From CAZCAC01 sp964496575 (lineage in GTDB: Bacteria > Planctomycetota > UBA1135 > GCA-002686595): 64,000 nucleotides of DNA. Positions 46,101 to 53,584 of the stretch are shown here, one piece after another. The DNA lies in assembly GCA_964496575.1 (NCBI GenBank), contig CAZCAC010000022.1, forward strand, positions 1 through 64,000. Direction: 5' to 3'. Every line of letters begins with the position of its first letter. The stretch's first letter is position 1. The position numbers and the translations under genes are program-made. The notes beneath the pieces are model-generated. The model ran no database searches, had not been told where the DNA came from, and saw only the letters and a program-made list of their open reading frames with translations.

Positions 46101-46790
46101 CGGCGTGATCATCAGGTTGCCGGGCTTGATGTCGCGATGCACGATCCCCGCCTCGTGCGCGGCGTGCAGCGCGCGGGCGGCGTCCTCGAAGAACGCGAGC
46201 AGCTCGAAGAGCTCGGCTTGGTCCGTCGGCGCGAGCGGCAGCCCGCCCCCCGCTTCCCCGCGCCCCTCCCGCGCTTCCGCGATCGCCGCTCCGAGCGTCC
46301 GCCCCTCGACGAAGGGCATGGCGATGTAGGCGACTTCGCCGGAGATCTCCGCGTCGTAGATCCCGCAGATCCCGGGGTGGTCGAGGCGCGAGACCACCTC
46401 AGCCTCGCGCCGCATCCGTGCCTTGCGATCCTCGGAGACGAGCAGCGCGGCCGGCGGCAGGAGCTTCAGCGCGACCTTCCGCTCGATCCGCGTGTCCTCG
46501 GCGAGGTAGACGATCCCCTGCCCGCCGCGCCCCAGCTCGGAGAGCAGCTGGTAGGGACCGATCCGCGGCTCGACCCCCTCCGGGTCGACCCGCGGCAGCT
46601 CGGGCTTGCCGCGCTCCAGGTCCCGGCGGTGCAGGAACTCCCGGCTGATCGCCTCCTCGTGCCCGGGAAAGCGGGCGAGGTAGTGGGAGAGCGGGTACTC
46701 CTTCCCCGCCTCGCGATCGGAGAGGTACTCGTCCAGAAAGTCGAAGACCTCCGGTGATTCCTCGTCGAATCCATCGGCGTCCGCGTTCAC
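43194..46790 (-). CDS. Membrane Ser/Thr protein kinase with WD40 sensor domain
   Basis: A 1198-residue receptor-type kinase from GTG 46790. Kinase domain about 78-365: Gly loop GRGGQG at 87-92, Lys109, HRD at 218-220 and DFG at 238-240. A single transmembrane helix lies at 386-409. The remaining 790 residues are a helical linker and WD40-like repeats (DGVVRIWDVEEA, FSPDGSLVLSSSKDG), presumably outside the cytoplasmic membrane. It is divergent from an ECF sigma factor across only 28 bp, the usual planctomycete kinase/sigma pairing. The downstream lipoprotein at 39744 is a kinase-less duplicate. Confidence 0.93.
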   Translation of the reverse strand: MNADADGFDEESPEVFDFLDEYLSDREAGKEYPLSHYLARFPGHEEAISREFLHRRDLERGKPELPRVDPEGVEPRIGPYQLLSELGRGGQGIVYLAEDTRIERKVALKLLPPAALLVSEDRKARMRREAEVVSRLDHPGICGIYDAEISGEVAYIAMPFVEGRTLGAAIAEAREGRGEAGGGLPLAPTDQAELFELLAFFEDAARALHAAHEAGIVHRDIKPGNLMITPTGEPVWLDFGQARDTESTAMQLTVSGELFGTPAYMSPEQIHGGSDKVDPRIDVWALAVSLFEALTLERPFEGASNEALLFNVQTAEPRRARELNPTVTDELEVVLQTGLEKDLPRRYASALAFAEELARIQRFEPIHARPASAALHFRRWTKRHPVLFVSIAGALLALTAGLIVTLYLLAREREALDFAVGRHLAERAVALIDEEPAVSLALGIEAVERAPTYRTRSALYEALDGCYLIHELDGDPAFRFRDLEVVDGSIAAAALQDGTGRLYDVVTGEEVARWKAHEGDAVVVSVDRVRVATGGVDGRVCVFDRESGEVACTFDGPGGEITDLRLMHSTIAVRGSEGPPRVYRTETGEDLGPLPGASEIGGRIRSTPVGFTFFEVPVLGAQLERLRGWAGDEGALEESVLPVETGVRVCAVDRTEFSTIWAGDDRRLYFVDSGGRPHFAPPPIDLGGTGELIVMSGSAASAAVAFAVVREGGSVRGVLADFEAGELRVLCPPGAEPIVDAAFERGGGQLATVRQDGVVRIWDVEEAREIASFKFQLLPVELLWASGNLLVTQSNGPTAQVWYGSHRPDLYTLLAGGAVRVVLFAPDGERALSLADEGGARLWMTPTAKGEGIVTGKRIAALPSDGAPFLGGAFDETGGRVLLWGSGGVVLWRPDADEAEQLAPGDGRVVEAAFQPVGTRILVSGEQSGARTIDVTGGGATVDYGASGASLRAEFSCDGRFVATSDEAGTLRLFETETGSLLWERAHGNEEEAEVRIVDLAFEPGGREVAVARDDRQVHFFDLVSGERSAHRFPYGPPEDPKTREYMKVFPPRSLSWSPDGRRILVTGAHGRGAFDVRELATKKKMLIEVYHEDDLTSGSFSPDGSLVLSSSKDGTILVRDVTTGTPVVHLRGKGGAACCAAFSGGEGPLRVIAGFEDGTVQVWPVDPLPWARARRPRELLASEVERETRLARPLEYP

Positions 46791-46796
46791 GCCCTC

Positions 46797-46810
46797 GATT
46801 CTATAGAATC
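46797..46810. promoter_or_regulatory. Perfect palindrome in the 28-bp divergent space
   Basis: GATTCTATAGAATC is a perfect 14-base palindrome between the kinase start (46790) and the sigma factor start (46819). It carries TATAGA, a -10-like element, on both strands. The distance to each start codon implies transcripts with almost no leader. It could also be an operator for the encoded sigma factor or another regulator. Confidence 0.55.
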
Positions 46811-46818
46811 ACCCTGCG

Positions 46819-47457
46819 ATGAGCGCCTCCGCCCCGCCCCCGACTCCGGACCCGCACCCGCCCGACACGCTGCACCTCGCGCGCGCCGCGGCGGGGGGAG
46901 ACACGGAGACCTTCGGGATCCTCTACGAGAAGATCGCCCCCGCGCTCTACACCTGGGCCGAGATCCGCATCCGCCCCAGCGTGCGCTCCTGGGTCGATCC
47001 CGGCGACCTGGTGCAGGAGGTGTGGTGCCGCGCGCTGCGCATCCTCGACCGCTTCGATCCCGAGAAGGTCTCCTTCCGCTACTGGATCTTCCGGGTGGCC
47101 AAGAACGTGCTGCTCGAGGCGACGCGGAAGGTGAGCGGACCCGACGGGCGCGCCCAGACCCCGGGGACCACCACGCGCGTGCGCGTCCTGGCGCAGGTGC
47201 CCGACTCGGTGACCGGGGTCAGCCTGCGCCTCTCGCGGAGCGAGGAGCTGGAACGCTTCCGCGACTGGGTGCGGGAGCTCGAGGGGGAGGAGCGCGACCT
47301 CCTGCTCCACCACGGCCTCGAGGGGCTCAGCCACGCCGAGGTGGCCACACGGCTCCAGATCGGGGTCGAGGCGGTGGCCAAGCGCTGGCAGCGGCTGCGC
47401 CGGAAGCTGGAGGAGCAGGCCGTGCCCCGCGAGGTGCTGGCCGTGATCGGGGCCTGA
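46819..47457 (+). CDS. ECF sigma factor paired with the divergent Ser/Thr kinase
   Basis: A 212-residue ECF factor: region 2 (DPGDLVQEVWCRALRILDRF, then SFRYWIFRVAKNVLLE) and region 4 (LLLHHGLEGLSHAEVATRL, then VAKRWQRLRRKLEE). A Pro-rich N-terminal tail is unusual but short. It has no transmembrane extension and no anti-sigma neighbour, so the kinase across the divergent promoter is the likely controller, by phosphorylation. Starts at ATG 46819, eight bases after the palindrome. Confidence 0.9.
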   Translation: MSASAPPPTPDPHPPDTLHLARAAAGGDTETFGILYEKIAPALYTWAEIRIRPSVRSWVDPGDLVQEVWCRALRILDRFDPEKVSFRYWIFRVAKNVLLEATRKVSGPDGRAQTPGTTTRVRVLAQVPDSVTGVSLRLSRSEELERFRDWVRELEGEERDLLLHHGLEGLSHAEVATRLQIGVEAVAKRWQRLRRKLEEQAVPREVLAVIGA

Positions 47458-47506
47458 GCCCCGTTCCAGGCCCCTGGAGCCGGCTCACTCGACCCTGGGT
47501 CATTTT

Positions 47507-47521
47507 TTGACGACTCGTCAA
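47507..47521. promoter_or_regulatory. TetR-type operator O1
   Basis: TTGACGACTCGTCAA, a perfect odd-length palindrome 52 bp before the TetR gene. The same dyad recurs at 47549-47563 and 48356-48370. It could overlap a -35 element (TTGACG). Confidence 0.72.
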
Positions 47522-47548
47522 GAAATACCGAAAACCATTGGTCGTTTT

Positions 47549-47563
47549 CTGACGAAGCGTCAA
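47549..47563. promoter_or_regulatory. TetR-type operator O2
   Basis: CTGACGAAGCGTCAA, an imperfect copy of O1, centred 42 bp further on and ending 10 bp before the TetR start codon; occupancy would block transcription or translation start. Confidence 0.68.
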
Positions 47564-47573
47564 TACTACCGGC

Positions 47574-48314
47574 ATGACCACCCTCTCCCGAAAGCAGCGC
47601 GAGATCGCCGAGCGCGAGGACCTGATCCTCGAGGTCGCCTCGAAGATGCTCGTCGAGCTCGGCCTCAACGGCCTGACGATGGACCGGATCGCCGAGCGCA
47701 TCGAGTACTCGAAGGGGACGATCTACCAGCACTTCTCCAGCAAGGAGGACATCCTCGCCGCCCTCGCCGGGCGCAACGCCGAGCGGCGCGGTGAGCTCTT
47801 CGCCCGGGCGGCTCGGTTCGACGGCTCGACCCGGGAGAGGATGAGCGCGATCGGCGCGGCGTACGACATCCTCAACGCGCTCTACCCCGACAACTGCCAG
47901 GCGGAGACGATCTTCCACGCCAGCCACATCAAGGCGAAGATGTCCGAGCAGACGGCCAGAGCCGTCCGCGAGGCGGAGGAGCGCAGCGACGCGGTGTTGG
48001 TGGACCTGATCATCGAGGCGGTCGAGTGCGGCGACCTCCCCGCCCACGACCCCCAGACGGTGCACGACCTCTACTTCGGGCTCTGGGCGCTCTCCTGGGG
48101 CGCCTACAAGATCGTCGAGGCGGTCGACGACGACGAGCTCACCGAGCGCCAGTTCGGCGATCCGCTGCTGGCGTTGCGCCGCAACCAGGAATGCCTGCTC
48201 GACGGCTTCGGCTGGAAGCCCCTCTCCCACGAGTACGACTTCGAGGCGACGCGGGAGCGCGTCAAGAAGGAGATCTTCAGCGAAGAGCTGGCCCGCCTCC
48301 CCGGGGCGAAGTAG
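47574..48314 (+). CDS. TetR family repressor of the RND efflux operon
   Basis: A 246-residue regulator. The N-terminal helix-turn-helix reads GLNGLTMDRIAERIEYSKGT, then IYQHFSSKEDILAAL, standard for TetR; the C-terminal ligand domain is larger than average and not assignable. It sits directly upstream of a membrane fusion protein and an RND pump on the same strand. Two copies of the dyad TTGACG-n3-CGTCAA lie before it and a third before the fusion protein gene, which supports autoregulation and control of efflux. The inducer is unknown. Confidence 0.93.
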   Translation: MTTLSRKQREIAEREDLILEVASKMLVELGLNGLTMDRIAERIEYSKGTIYQHFSSKEDILAALAGRNAERRGELFARAARFDGSTRERMSAIGAAYDILNALYPDNCQAETIFHASHIKAKMSEQTARAVREAEERSDAVLVDLIIEAVECGDLPAHDPQTVHDLYFGLWALSWGAYKIVEAVDDDELTERQFGDPLLALRRNQECLLDGFGWKPLSHEYDFEATRERVKKEIFSEELARLPGAK

Positions 48315-48355
48315 GCCGCTTCTCCCCCCCAACCCACCCTCATCTTGCCCAGATA

Positions 48356-48370
48356 TTGACGGTTCGTCAG
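48356..48370. promoter_or_regulatory. TetR-type operator O3, abutting the adaptor start codon
   Basis: TTGACGGTTCGTCAG ends at the base before ATG 48371. There is no room for a ribosome site between it and the start codon, so the adaptor may be translated from a near-leaderless transcript or by coupling. Confidence 0.65.
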
Positions 48371-49681
48371 ATGCTGACCAAACGTAGAACATTGATCCTG
48401 CTCGCCGTGGCGGTCCCCGCGATCGTCAGCGCCCACCTCGCCTGGAGCCAGGACGACTCCGGGACTTCCGATCGTGCGCCGCTCGCGGAGAGGATGCCGT
48501 CGGCCCTCCTGCCCGTCTCCTCGCTGCGCCTCGAGCGCGTCGAGGAGCACACCCGGGGGTCGGTCTACACCGGCGAGCTCGAAGCGCGTCGGGCGACCGA
48601 GCTCGGCTTCGACTCGAGCGGGCTCCTGCTCGAGGTACTCGCCGAGGAGGGGATGTCGGTCGAGGCGGGTGCGCCGCTCGCCCGGCTCGACCGCTCCCGC
48701 CTCGAGGCGAGCCTGGCCGGGGCGAAGGCCCGCCGCGCCCGGGCGGCCGCGCAGCTCGCCGAGCTGCGCGCCGGCCCGCGCGAGGAGGTGGTCCAGGTAG
48801 CCCGCGCCGCGCTCGCCGAGGTCGAGGAGGAGCTCGAGCTGGCCCGCACCCGACTCGCCCGCCGCGAGTCGCTGGTGGAGAAGAACGCGGTCTCGCGCGA
48901 GGTGGTCGACGAGGCGGAGCGCGGCGTCGACGTGCTGGAGTCACGGCTCGAGGCGCGGACGCACGCGCTCGAGGAGCTCCTGACCGGAACGCGCGCCGAG
49001 AGGATCGACGCGCAGGAGGCCGTGACCCGGAGCCTCGACGCGGAGATCGACGCGCTCGAGGTGGAGCTGGAGAAGACCACCCTGCTCGCGCCCTTCGCCG
49101 GCACCATCGCCCGCCGCCACCTCGATGAGGGCGCCGTGGTCGCGGCGGGGCAGCCAGTCTTGCGCCTGGTCGAGAGCGGCGTGCTCGAGGTGCGCCTCGG
49201 CCTCCCCCCCACCGCGGCCCGCCAGCTGCGACCCGGCGAGGTCCGCCCGGTGCGCGTCGATGGATACGATCTCGAAGCAAGAGTGCTGGCGGTGCTCCCC
49301 GAGCTCGACCCGCTCACGCGGACGGCGACCGTGCTCTTCGCGATTCCCGGTGATGCGGCACCGGTGATCGTCGGGCAGATCGCACACCTCCGCTTCGACG
49401 AGGAGATCGCCGAACCGGGCTTCTGGCTCCCGGTCTCCGCACTCGCCCATGGCGATCGCGGCCTCTGGGCGAGCTTCGCCCTGGTGGAGACGGAGCATCC
49501 CCGGTACCGGATCGAGCGCCGCGACGTCGAGGTCATCCACACCCGCGGCGACGAGGCACTGGTGCGCGGGACCCTCTCCGACGGAGAGCGGGTGATCGAC
49601 CGCGGGCTGCACCGCGTCGTGCCCGGGCAGGACGTGCGAATCGTCGACGAGTCGCTCACGCGAGGGGGGGGAGAGCGGTGA
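48371..49681 (+). CDS. RND efflux membrane fusion protein (HlyD/AcrA family)
   Basis: A 436-residue periplasmic adaptor from ATG 48371. A signal peptide (MLTKRRTLILLAVAVPAIVS) is followed by a barrel-sandwich/lipoyl half (GELEARRATELGFDSSG), a long helical hairpin at about 105-215 rich in Glu, Ala and Arg, the second lipoyl half (LLAPFAGTIARRHLDEGAVV) and a C-terminal beta-barrel. It links the RND pump to an outer-membrane channel; no TolC-like gene is in the window. Its stop overlaps the pump start. Confidence 0.93.
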   Translation: MLTKRRTLILLAVAVPAIVSAHLAWSQDDSGTSDRAPLAERMPSALLPVSSLRLERVEEHTRGSVYTGELEARRATELGFDSSGLLLEVLAEEGMSVEAGAPLARLDRSRLEASLAGAKARRARAAAQLAELRAGPREEVVQVARAALAEVEEELELARTRLARRESLVEKNAVSREVVDEAERGVDVLESRLEARTHALEELLTGTRAERIDAQEAVTRSLDAEIDALEVELEKTTLLAPFAGTIARRHLDEGAVVAAGQPVLRLVESGVLEVRLGLPPTAARQLRPGEVRPVRVDGYDLEARVLAVLPELDPLTRTATVLFAIPGDAAPVIVGQIAHLRFDEEIAEPGFWLPVSALAHGDRGLWASFALVETEHPRYRIERRDVEVIHTRGDEALVRGTLSDGERVIDRGLHRVVPGQDVRIVDESLTRGGGER

Positions 49682-52600
49682 TGAAGCGCCGAAACGCGAT
49701 CCTCACGCTGTTCTTCGACCACCCGCGGCTCCTGCTGCTCAGCGTCGCGCTGATCGTGGTCTCGGGGCTCACCGCCCTGCAGGTTCTTCCGCGGATGGAG
49801 GACCCGGAGCTCGTCGGCCGCTACGCGGTGATCTTCACCCCTTATCCGGGGGCGGACGCCGAGCGCGTCGAGGCGCTGGTCACCGAGAATATCGAGGACG
49901 AGCTCGCCGAGCTGGAGGAGATCCACGAGATCAACTCCACCTCGCGCGCCGGCTCGTCGACGGTGCAGGTCGAGCTGCTCGAGAGCGTGATGGACACTGA
50001 CCTCGCCTGGTCGCTGGTGCGCGATCGACTCGCGGACGTGACGCCCTCGTTCCCGCGCGGCGCCGGCGTGCCGGAGTTGACCGAGTTCAAGATCGCCGCC
50101 CGCACGATGATCGTCTCGCTCACCTGGCGCCGCGACGAACCCGCGCCCACGGGTCTGCTCGGCCGCCTGGCGGAGCAGCTCGAGGCGGAGCTGCGCGGCG
50201 TCCCGGGGACGATGGACACCGAGCTCTACGGCGAGGCGATCGAGGAGATCCGCGTCGAGATCGATTCCGACCGGCTGGCGGCGCTGGGGCTGACCGCCGG
50301 TGCGGTGTCACGAAGCATCGCCGCGAGCGACGCCAAGCTCGCCTCGGGGACCTGGCGCGGCGAGGCGGAGGAGCTCCTGATCGAGCTGCAGGGTGAGCTC
50401 GACTCGGTCGAGCGGATCGCCGCCGTACCGCTGGTCGACGGTGAGCGGGGGCGGATCCTGCGTCTCGGCGACATCGCGACGATCGAGAAGACCCTCGCCG
50501 ATCCGCCCTCGAGCCGCGCGCGGGTCTTCGGCCGCGACGCGGTCGTGGTGGCGGCGCGGATGCAGGAAGGGCAACGCGTGGACCTGTGGTCCCGCGACGC
50601 CCAGGAGCGCCTCGACACTTTCGGCGAGCGCCTCCCGCGCGGAATCACCCTCGACCCCCTCTTCGACCAGAGCGAGTACACCGAGCGGCGCTTGGGCGAG
50701 CTGTTCGAGAACCTCTACCTCGGCGCCGCGCTGGTCACCCTGGTGGTGCTGTTCCTGATGGGCTGGCGCTCCGCGGTCCTGATCGGCTCGTCGCTGCCGC
50801 TCTCGGTGCTGATGGTCTTCTCGGGCATGCGGTGGCTCGACATCCCGTTGCACCAGATGTCGGTGTCGGGGCTGATCATCGCGCTGGGCCTCCTGATCGA
50901 CAACGCGATCGTCGCCGTCGACGAGGTGCGCCGGCACCTCGACGTCGGCGAGACGCCGCGCGAGGCGATCGCCAAGGTGGTGAGACGCCTCGCCGTGCCG
51001 CTCGGGGGTTCGACCCTGACCACCACCTTCGCCTTCCTGCCCCTGGTGCTCGCCGAGGGCGGCATCGGCGAGTTCGTCGGGGCGATGTCGGTCAGCGTGA
51101 TCCTGGCCATCCTCAGCTCGCTGGCGCTCGCGCTGACGGTGGTGCCGGCGATGGCCGGTCTGCTCGAGCGCTTCGCCGGCCCGCCGAGACCCGGCGGCTT
51201 CCTCCGCCACGGCTTCCGCCCGCGTACACTCGCCCGCGCCTGGCGCGCTGCCCTCGGTTTCCTGCTTCCGCGGCCGGCTCTGGGCCTCGGCGTCTCGATC
51301 GTGTTGCCGCTCCTCGGCCTCTGGGGAGGCTCGACGCTGAAGGAGCAGTTCTTCCCCCCCGCCGACCGCGACATGGTGCAGATCGAGGTCGAATTCCCCC
51401 GCGGAACCTCCCTCGCCGAGACGATGGCGCGCGCGATGGAGGTGCGCGAACGCCTGCTCGAGGACCCGAAGGTCGTCGACACCCACTGGTTCGCCGGCGA
51501 GAGCGCGCCGAAGTTCTGCTACAACCAGATCGAGGCCACCGAGGGCTCGCCCAACTACGCCGCCGCGATCGTGCAGCTCACCGACGAGCACGACCTGTCG
51601 TCCTGGATGCGGCGAACGCAGCGCGAGCTCGACGAGCTCCTGCCCGCGGGGCGCGTCCTGATCCGCCTGCTCGAGCAGGGTCCGCCGGCGGACGCGCAGG
51701 TCGAGGTGCTGCTCTTCGGGAGCGACCTCGGCGCGCTGACCCGCGCCGGCGACGAGCTGCGTCGCGAGCTCTCCGCGTCGGAAGGCGTCCTGCACACCGT
51801 CGCCAGTCTGCGCGGCGTGCAGCCGCAGCTCGGCCTGGTGCTCGACGAGAGCGAGGTGCAGCTCGGCGGCCTGACGCGCAGCGCCGTGGCCGACCGGCTG
51901 CAGGCCGCGCTCGAGGGCGTGGTCGGCGGTTCCCTGGTCGAGGGCACCGAGGAGCTGCCGGTTCGCGTGCGCTTCAGCGGCGAGACGCGCACCGACCTCG
52001 ACCGCCTCGCGTCGATGCAGGTGGTGCTGCCCGGCCGGGGCGAGCTCGCCTGGGCGCCGCTCTCCTCCTTCGGGCACTTCACGCTGCAGCCGGCGACCGC
52101 TCAGATCACCCGGCGGGATCGCGTACGCATCAACGCGGTGCAGGCGTGGGTCGAGCCGGGCACGCTGCCCGCCGACTCGCTGGCGAGCTTCCAGTCACGC
52201 CTCGACGAGAGCGGCTACCGGCTCCCCGCCGGGGTGACCTCGCGGATCGGGGGCGAAGCGGCGGAGCGCGACGACGCGGTGGCCAAGCTCGCCGCCTCGA
52301 CCGCGGTAATCCTGGTATTGATGGCGGCGACCCTGGTGCTCTCGTTCAACTCCTTCCGTCTCGCCGCGGTGATCGCGACGGTCGCGGGCCTGTCGGTCGG
52401 GCTCTCCTTCGGCGCGCTGTGGCTCTTCGGCTATCCCTTCGGCTTCATGGCCATCGTCGGAACGATGGGCCTCGTCGGAGTGGCGATCAACGACTCGATC
52501 GTGGTGCTCTCGGCGATCCGGAACGACCCGAAGGCGCGCCTCGGCGACGTGGAGGCGGTGCGCGACGTGGTCCGCGGCTCGACCCGCCACGTGCTGGCGA

Positions 52601-52806
52601 CCACCGCGACGACGATCGCCGGCTTCCTGCCCCTCTTCCTCAGCGGCGGCAGCTTCTGGCCGCCGGTGGCGGTGGCGATCGGTGGCGGCGTGCTCGGCGC
52701 GACGCTGCTGGCGCTGCTCCTGGTGCCCTGCGCGTATCGGCTGGTGTCGTGCCGCCGGTGCGCGCCGATCCCGGTGTCGGCGCAGCTCACCGAGGCTCCG
52801 GCCTGA
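49681..52806 (+). CDS. RND efflux permease (AcrB/HAE-like)
   Basis: A 1041-residue inner-membrane proton antiporter from ATG 49681 (an adjacent in-frame GTG at 49678 is possible). The first helix region is followed by a large porter loop, the helix 2-6 block around 345-500 (GLIIALGLLIDNAIVAVDEV) and a second symmetrical half ending with FMAIVGTMGLVGVAINDSIV. The helix 4 motif has IDN where AcrB has VDD, so one of the two proton-relay Asp is Asn; this also occurs in other RND subfamilies. Substrate likely drugs or toxic lipophiles. Overlaps the adaptor gene. Confidence 0.94.
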   Translation: MKRRNAILTLFFDHPRLLLLSVALIVVSGLTALQVLPRMEDPELVGRYAVIFTPYPGADAERVEALVTENIEDELAELEEIHEINSTSRAGSSTVQVELLESVMDTDLAWSLVRDRLADVTPSFPRGAGVPELTEFKIAARTMIVSLTWRRDEPAPTGLLGRLAEQLEAELRGVPGTMDTELYGEAIEEIRVEIDSDRLAALGLTAGAVSRSIAASDAKLASGTWRGEAEELLIELQGELDSVERIAAVPLVDGERGRILRLGDIATIEKTLADPPSSRARVFGRDAVVVAARMQEGQRVDLWSRDAQERLDTFGERLPRGITLDPLFDQSEYTERRLGELFENLYLGAALVTLVVLFLMGWRSAVLIGSSLPLSVLMVFSGMRWLDIPLHQMSVSGLIIALGLLIDNAIVAVDEVRRHLDVGETPREAIAKVVRRLAVPLGGSTLTTTFAFLPLVLAEGGIGEFVGAMSVSVILAILSSLALALTVVPAMAGLLERFAGPPRPGGFLRHGFRPRTLARAWRAALGFLLPRPALGLGVSIVLPLLGLWGGSTLKEQFFPPADRDMVQIEVEFPRGTSLAETMARAMEVRERLLEDPKVVDTHWFAGESAPKFCYNQIEATEGSPNYAAAIVQLTDEHDLSSWMRRTQRELDELLPAGRVLIRLLEQGPPADAQVEVLLFGSDLGALTRAGDELRRELSASEGVLHTVASLRGVQPQLGLVLDESEVQLGGLTRSAVADRLQAALEGVVGGSLVEGTEELPVRVRFSGETRTDLDRLASMQVVLPGRGELAWAPLSSFGHFTLQPATAQITRRDRVRINAVQAWVEPGTLPADSLASFQSRLDESGYRLPAGVTSRIGGEAAERDDAVAKLAASTAVILVLMAATLVLSFNSFRLAAVIATVAGLSVGLSFGALWLFGYPFGFMAIVGTMGLVGVAINDSIVVLSAIRNDPKARLGDVEAVRDVVRGSTRHVLATTATTIAGFLPLFLSGGSFWPPVAVAIGGGVLGATLLALLLVPCAYRLVSCRRCAPIPVSAQLTEAPA

Positions 52807-52829
52807 TCGCGGTCCTGCGACCGTGAGCT

Positions 52830-53378
52830 TCACCTGCGGTCCAGGAAGCGGCGCAGCCACGTGCGCGCGAATAGCAACTCCCGATCCACCGTGCGCGTCG
52901 TCACCCCCATGAACTCGGCCACCTCGGCGATGCTGCGCCCGGCGAAGAAGCGCAGCATCACGATCTGCGCGGGGCGCTCGTACTCCTCGCCCAGCGCGGT
53001 CAAGGCCTCGTCGAGCGCCAGGAGGTCATCGGCCGACAGACCTGCCTCGAGGACCACGTCGGCGTGCAGCGGCTCGGGCCGAACGCCCTCGTTGCGACGC
53101 AGCCGGTGCTTGCGGCGCGCCCGATCGACCAGGATGTTCCGCATCGAGATCGCCGCCGCGCCGAAGAAGTGAGCACGCCCTTCCCAGGTCTCCGGCGCGT
53201 CCGCTCCGAGGCGCAACCAGACCTCGTTCACCAGCGCCGTCGCCTGCAGGGTCTGCTCGGCCCCCTGCTTGCGGAGCCGGGCCGCGGCGAGCCCACGGAG
53301 GTCCTGATAGACGAACTCCCAGAGCTCCTCCGAGGCTCCTGGCTCCCTGCGTTCGACGCGAGCCAGGGCGATGGTCAC
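52830..53378 (-). CDS. ECF sigma factor, short planctomycete/acidobacterial type
   Basis: A 182-residue sigma factor. LATALVNEVWLRL-like region 2 (QATALVNEVWLRLG, FFGAAAISMRNILVDRARRK) and region 4 (EYERPAQIVMLRFFAGRSIA, then VAEFMGVTTRTVDRELLFAR) match the ECF subfamily that usually pairs with a Ser/Thr kinase gene. No kinase is next to it here; it stands between the RND operon (convergent) and the papain-like protease gene. Regulation unknown. Confidence 0.9.
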   Translation of the reverse strand: MTIALARVERREPGASEELWEFVYQDLRGLAAARLRKQGAEQTLQATALVNEVWLRLGADAPETWEGRAHFFGAAAISMRNILVDRARRKHRLRRNEGVRPEPLHADVVLEAGLSADDLLALDEALTALGEEYERPAQIVMLRFFAGRSIAEVAEFMGVTTRTVDRELLFARTWLRRFLDRR

Positions 53379-53584
53379 TGGCTTGGCGGAAATGGTGGTA
53401 GGTCGAGCCTACCACGATTTCCGCTTCTTCAGGAGATACGGAGTCAGGGCAACTCCTGCCCCTACGGCAACGGAAACCACGGTTCCGACTCGCTCGGCGC
53501 GGGCTGTGCGCACGGCGATTCCGCGGCAGGTGTTCGTCTGGCCGGAGGAGCGGGTGCGTCGGCCATCAGGAGCGACTCCGCCGA

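Noticed and set aside
50850..51000. Loss of function of the RND pump because helix 4 has IDN rather than two Asp
   Set aside because: Other RND subfamilies carry a single Asp here and still work; the rest of the protein is intact.
52810..52823. Hairpin CGGTC-CTGC-GACCG after the RND gene as a terminator
   Set aside because: The stem is only five bases with no U run, too weak to call in such GC-rich DNA.
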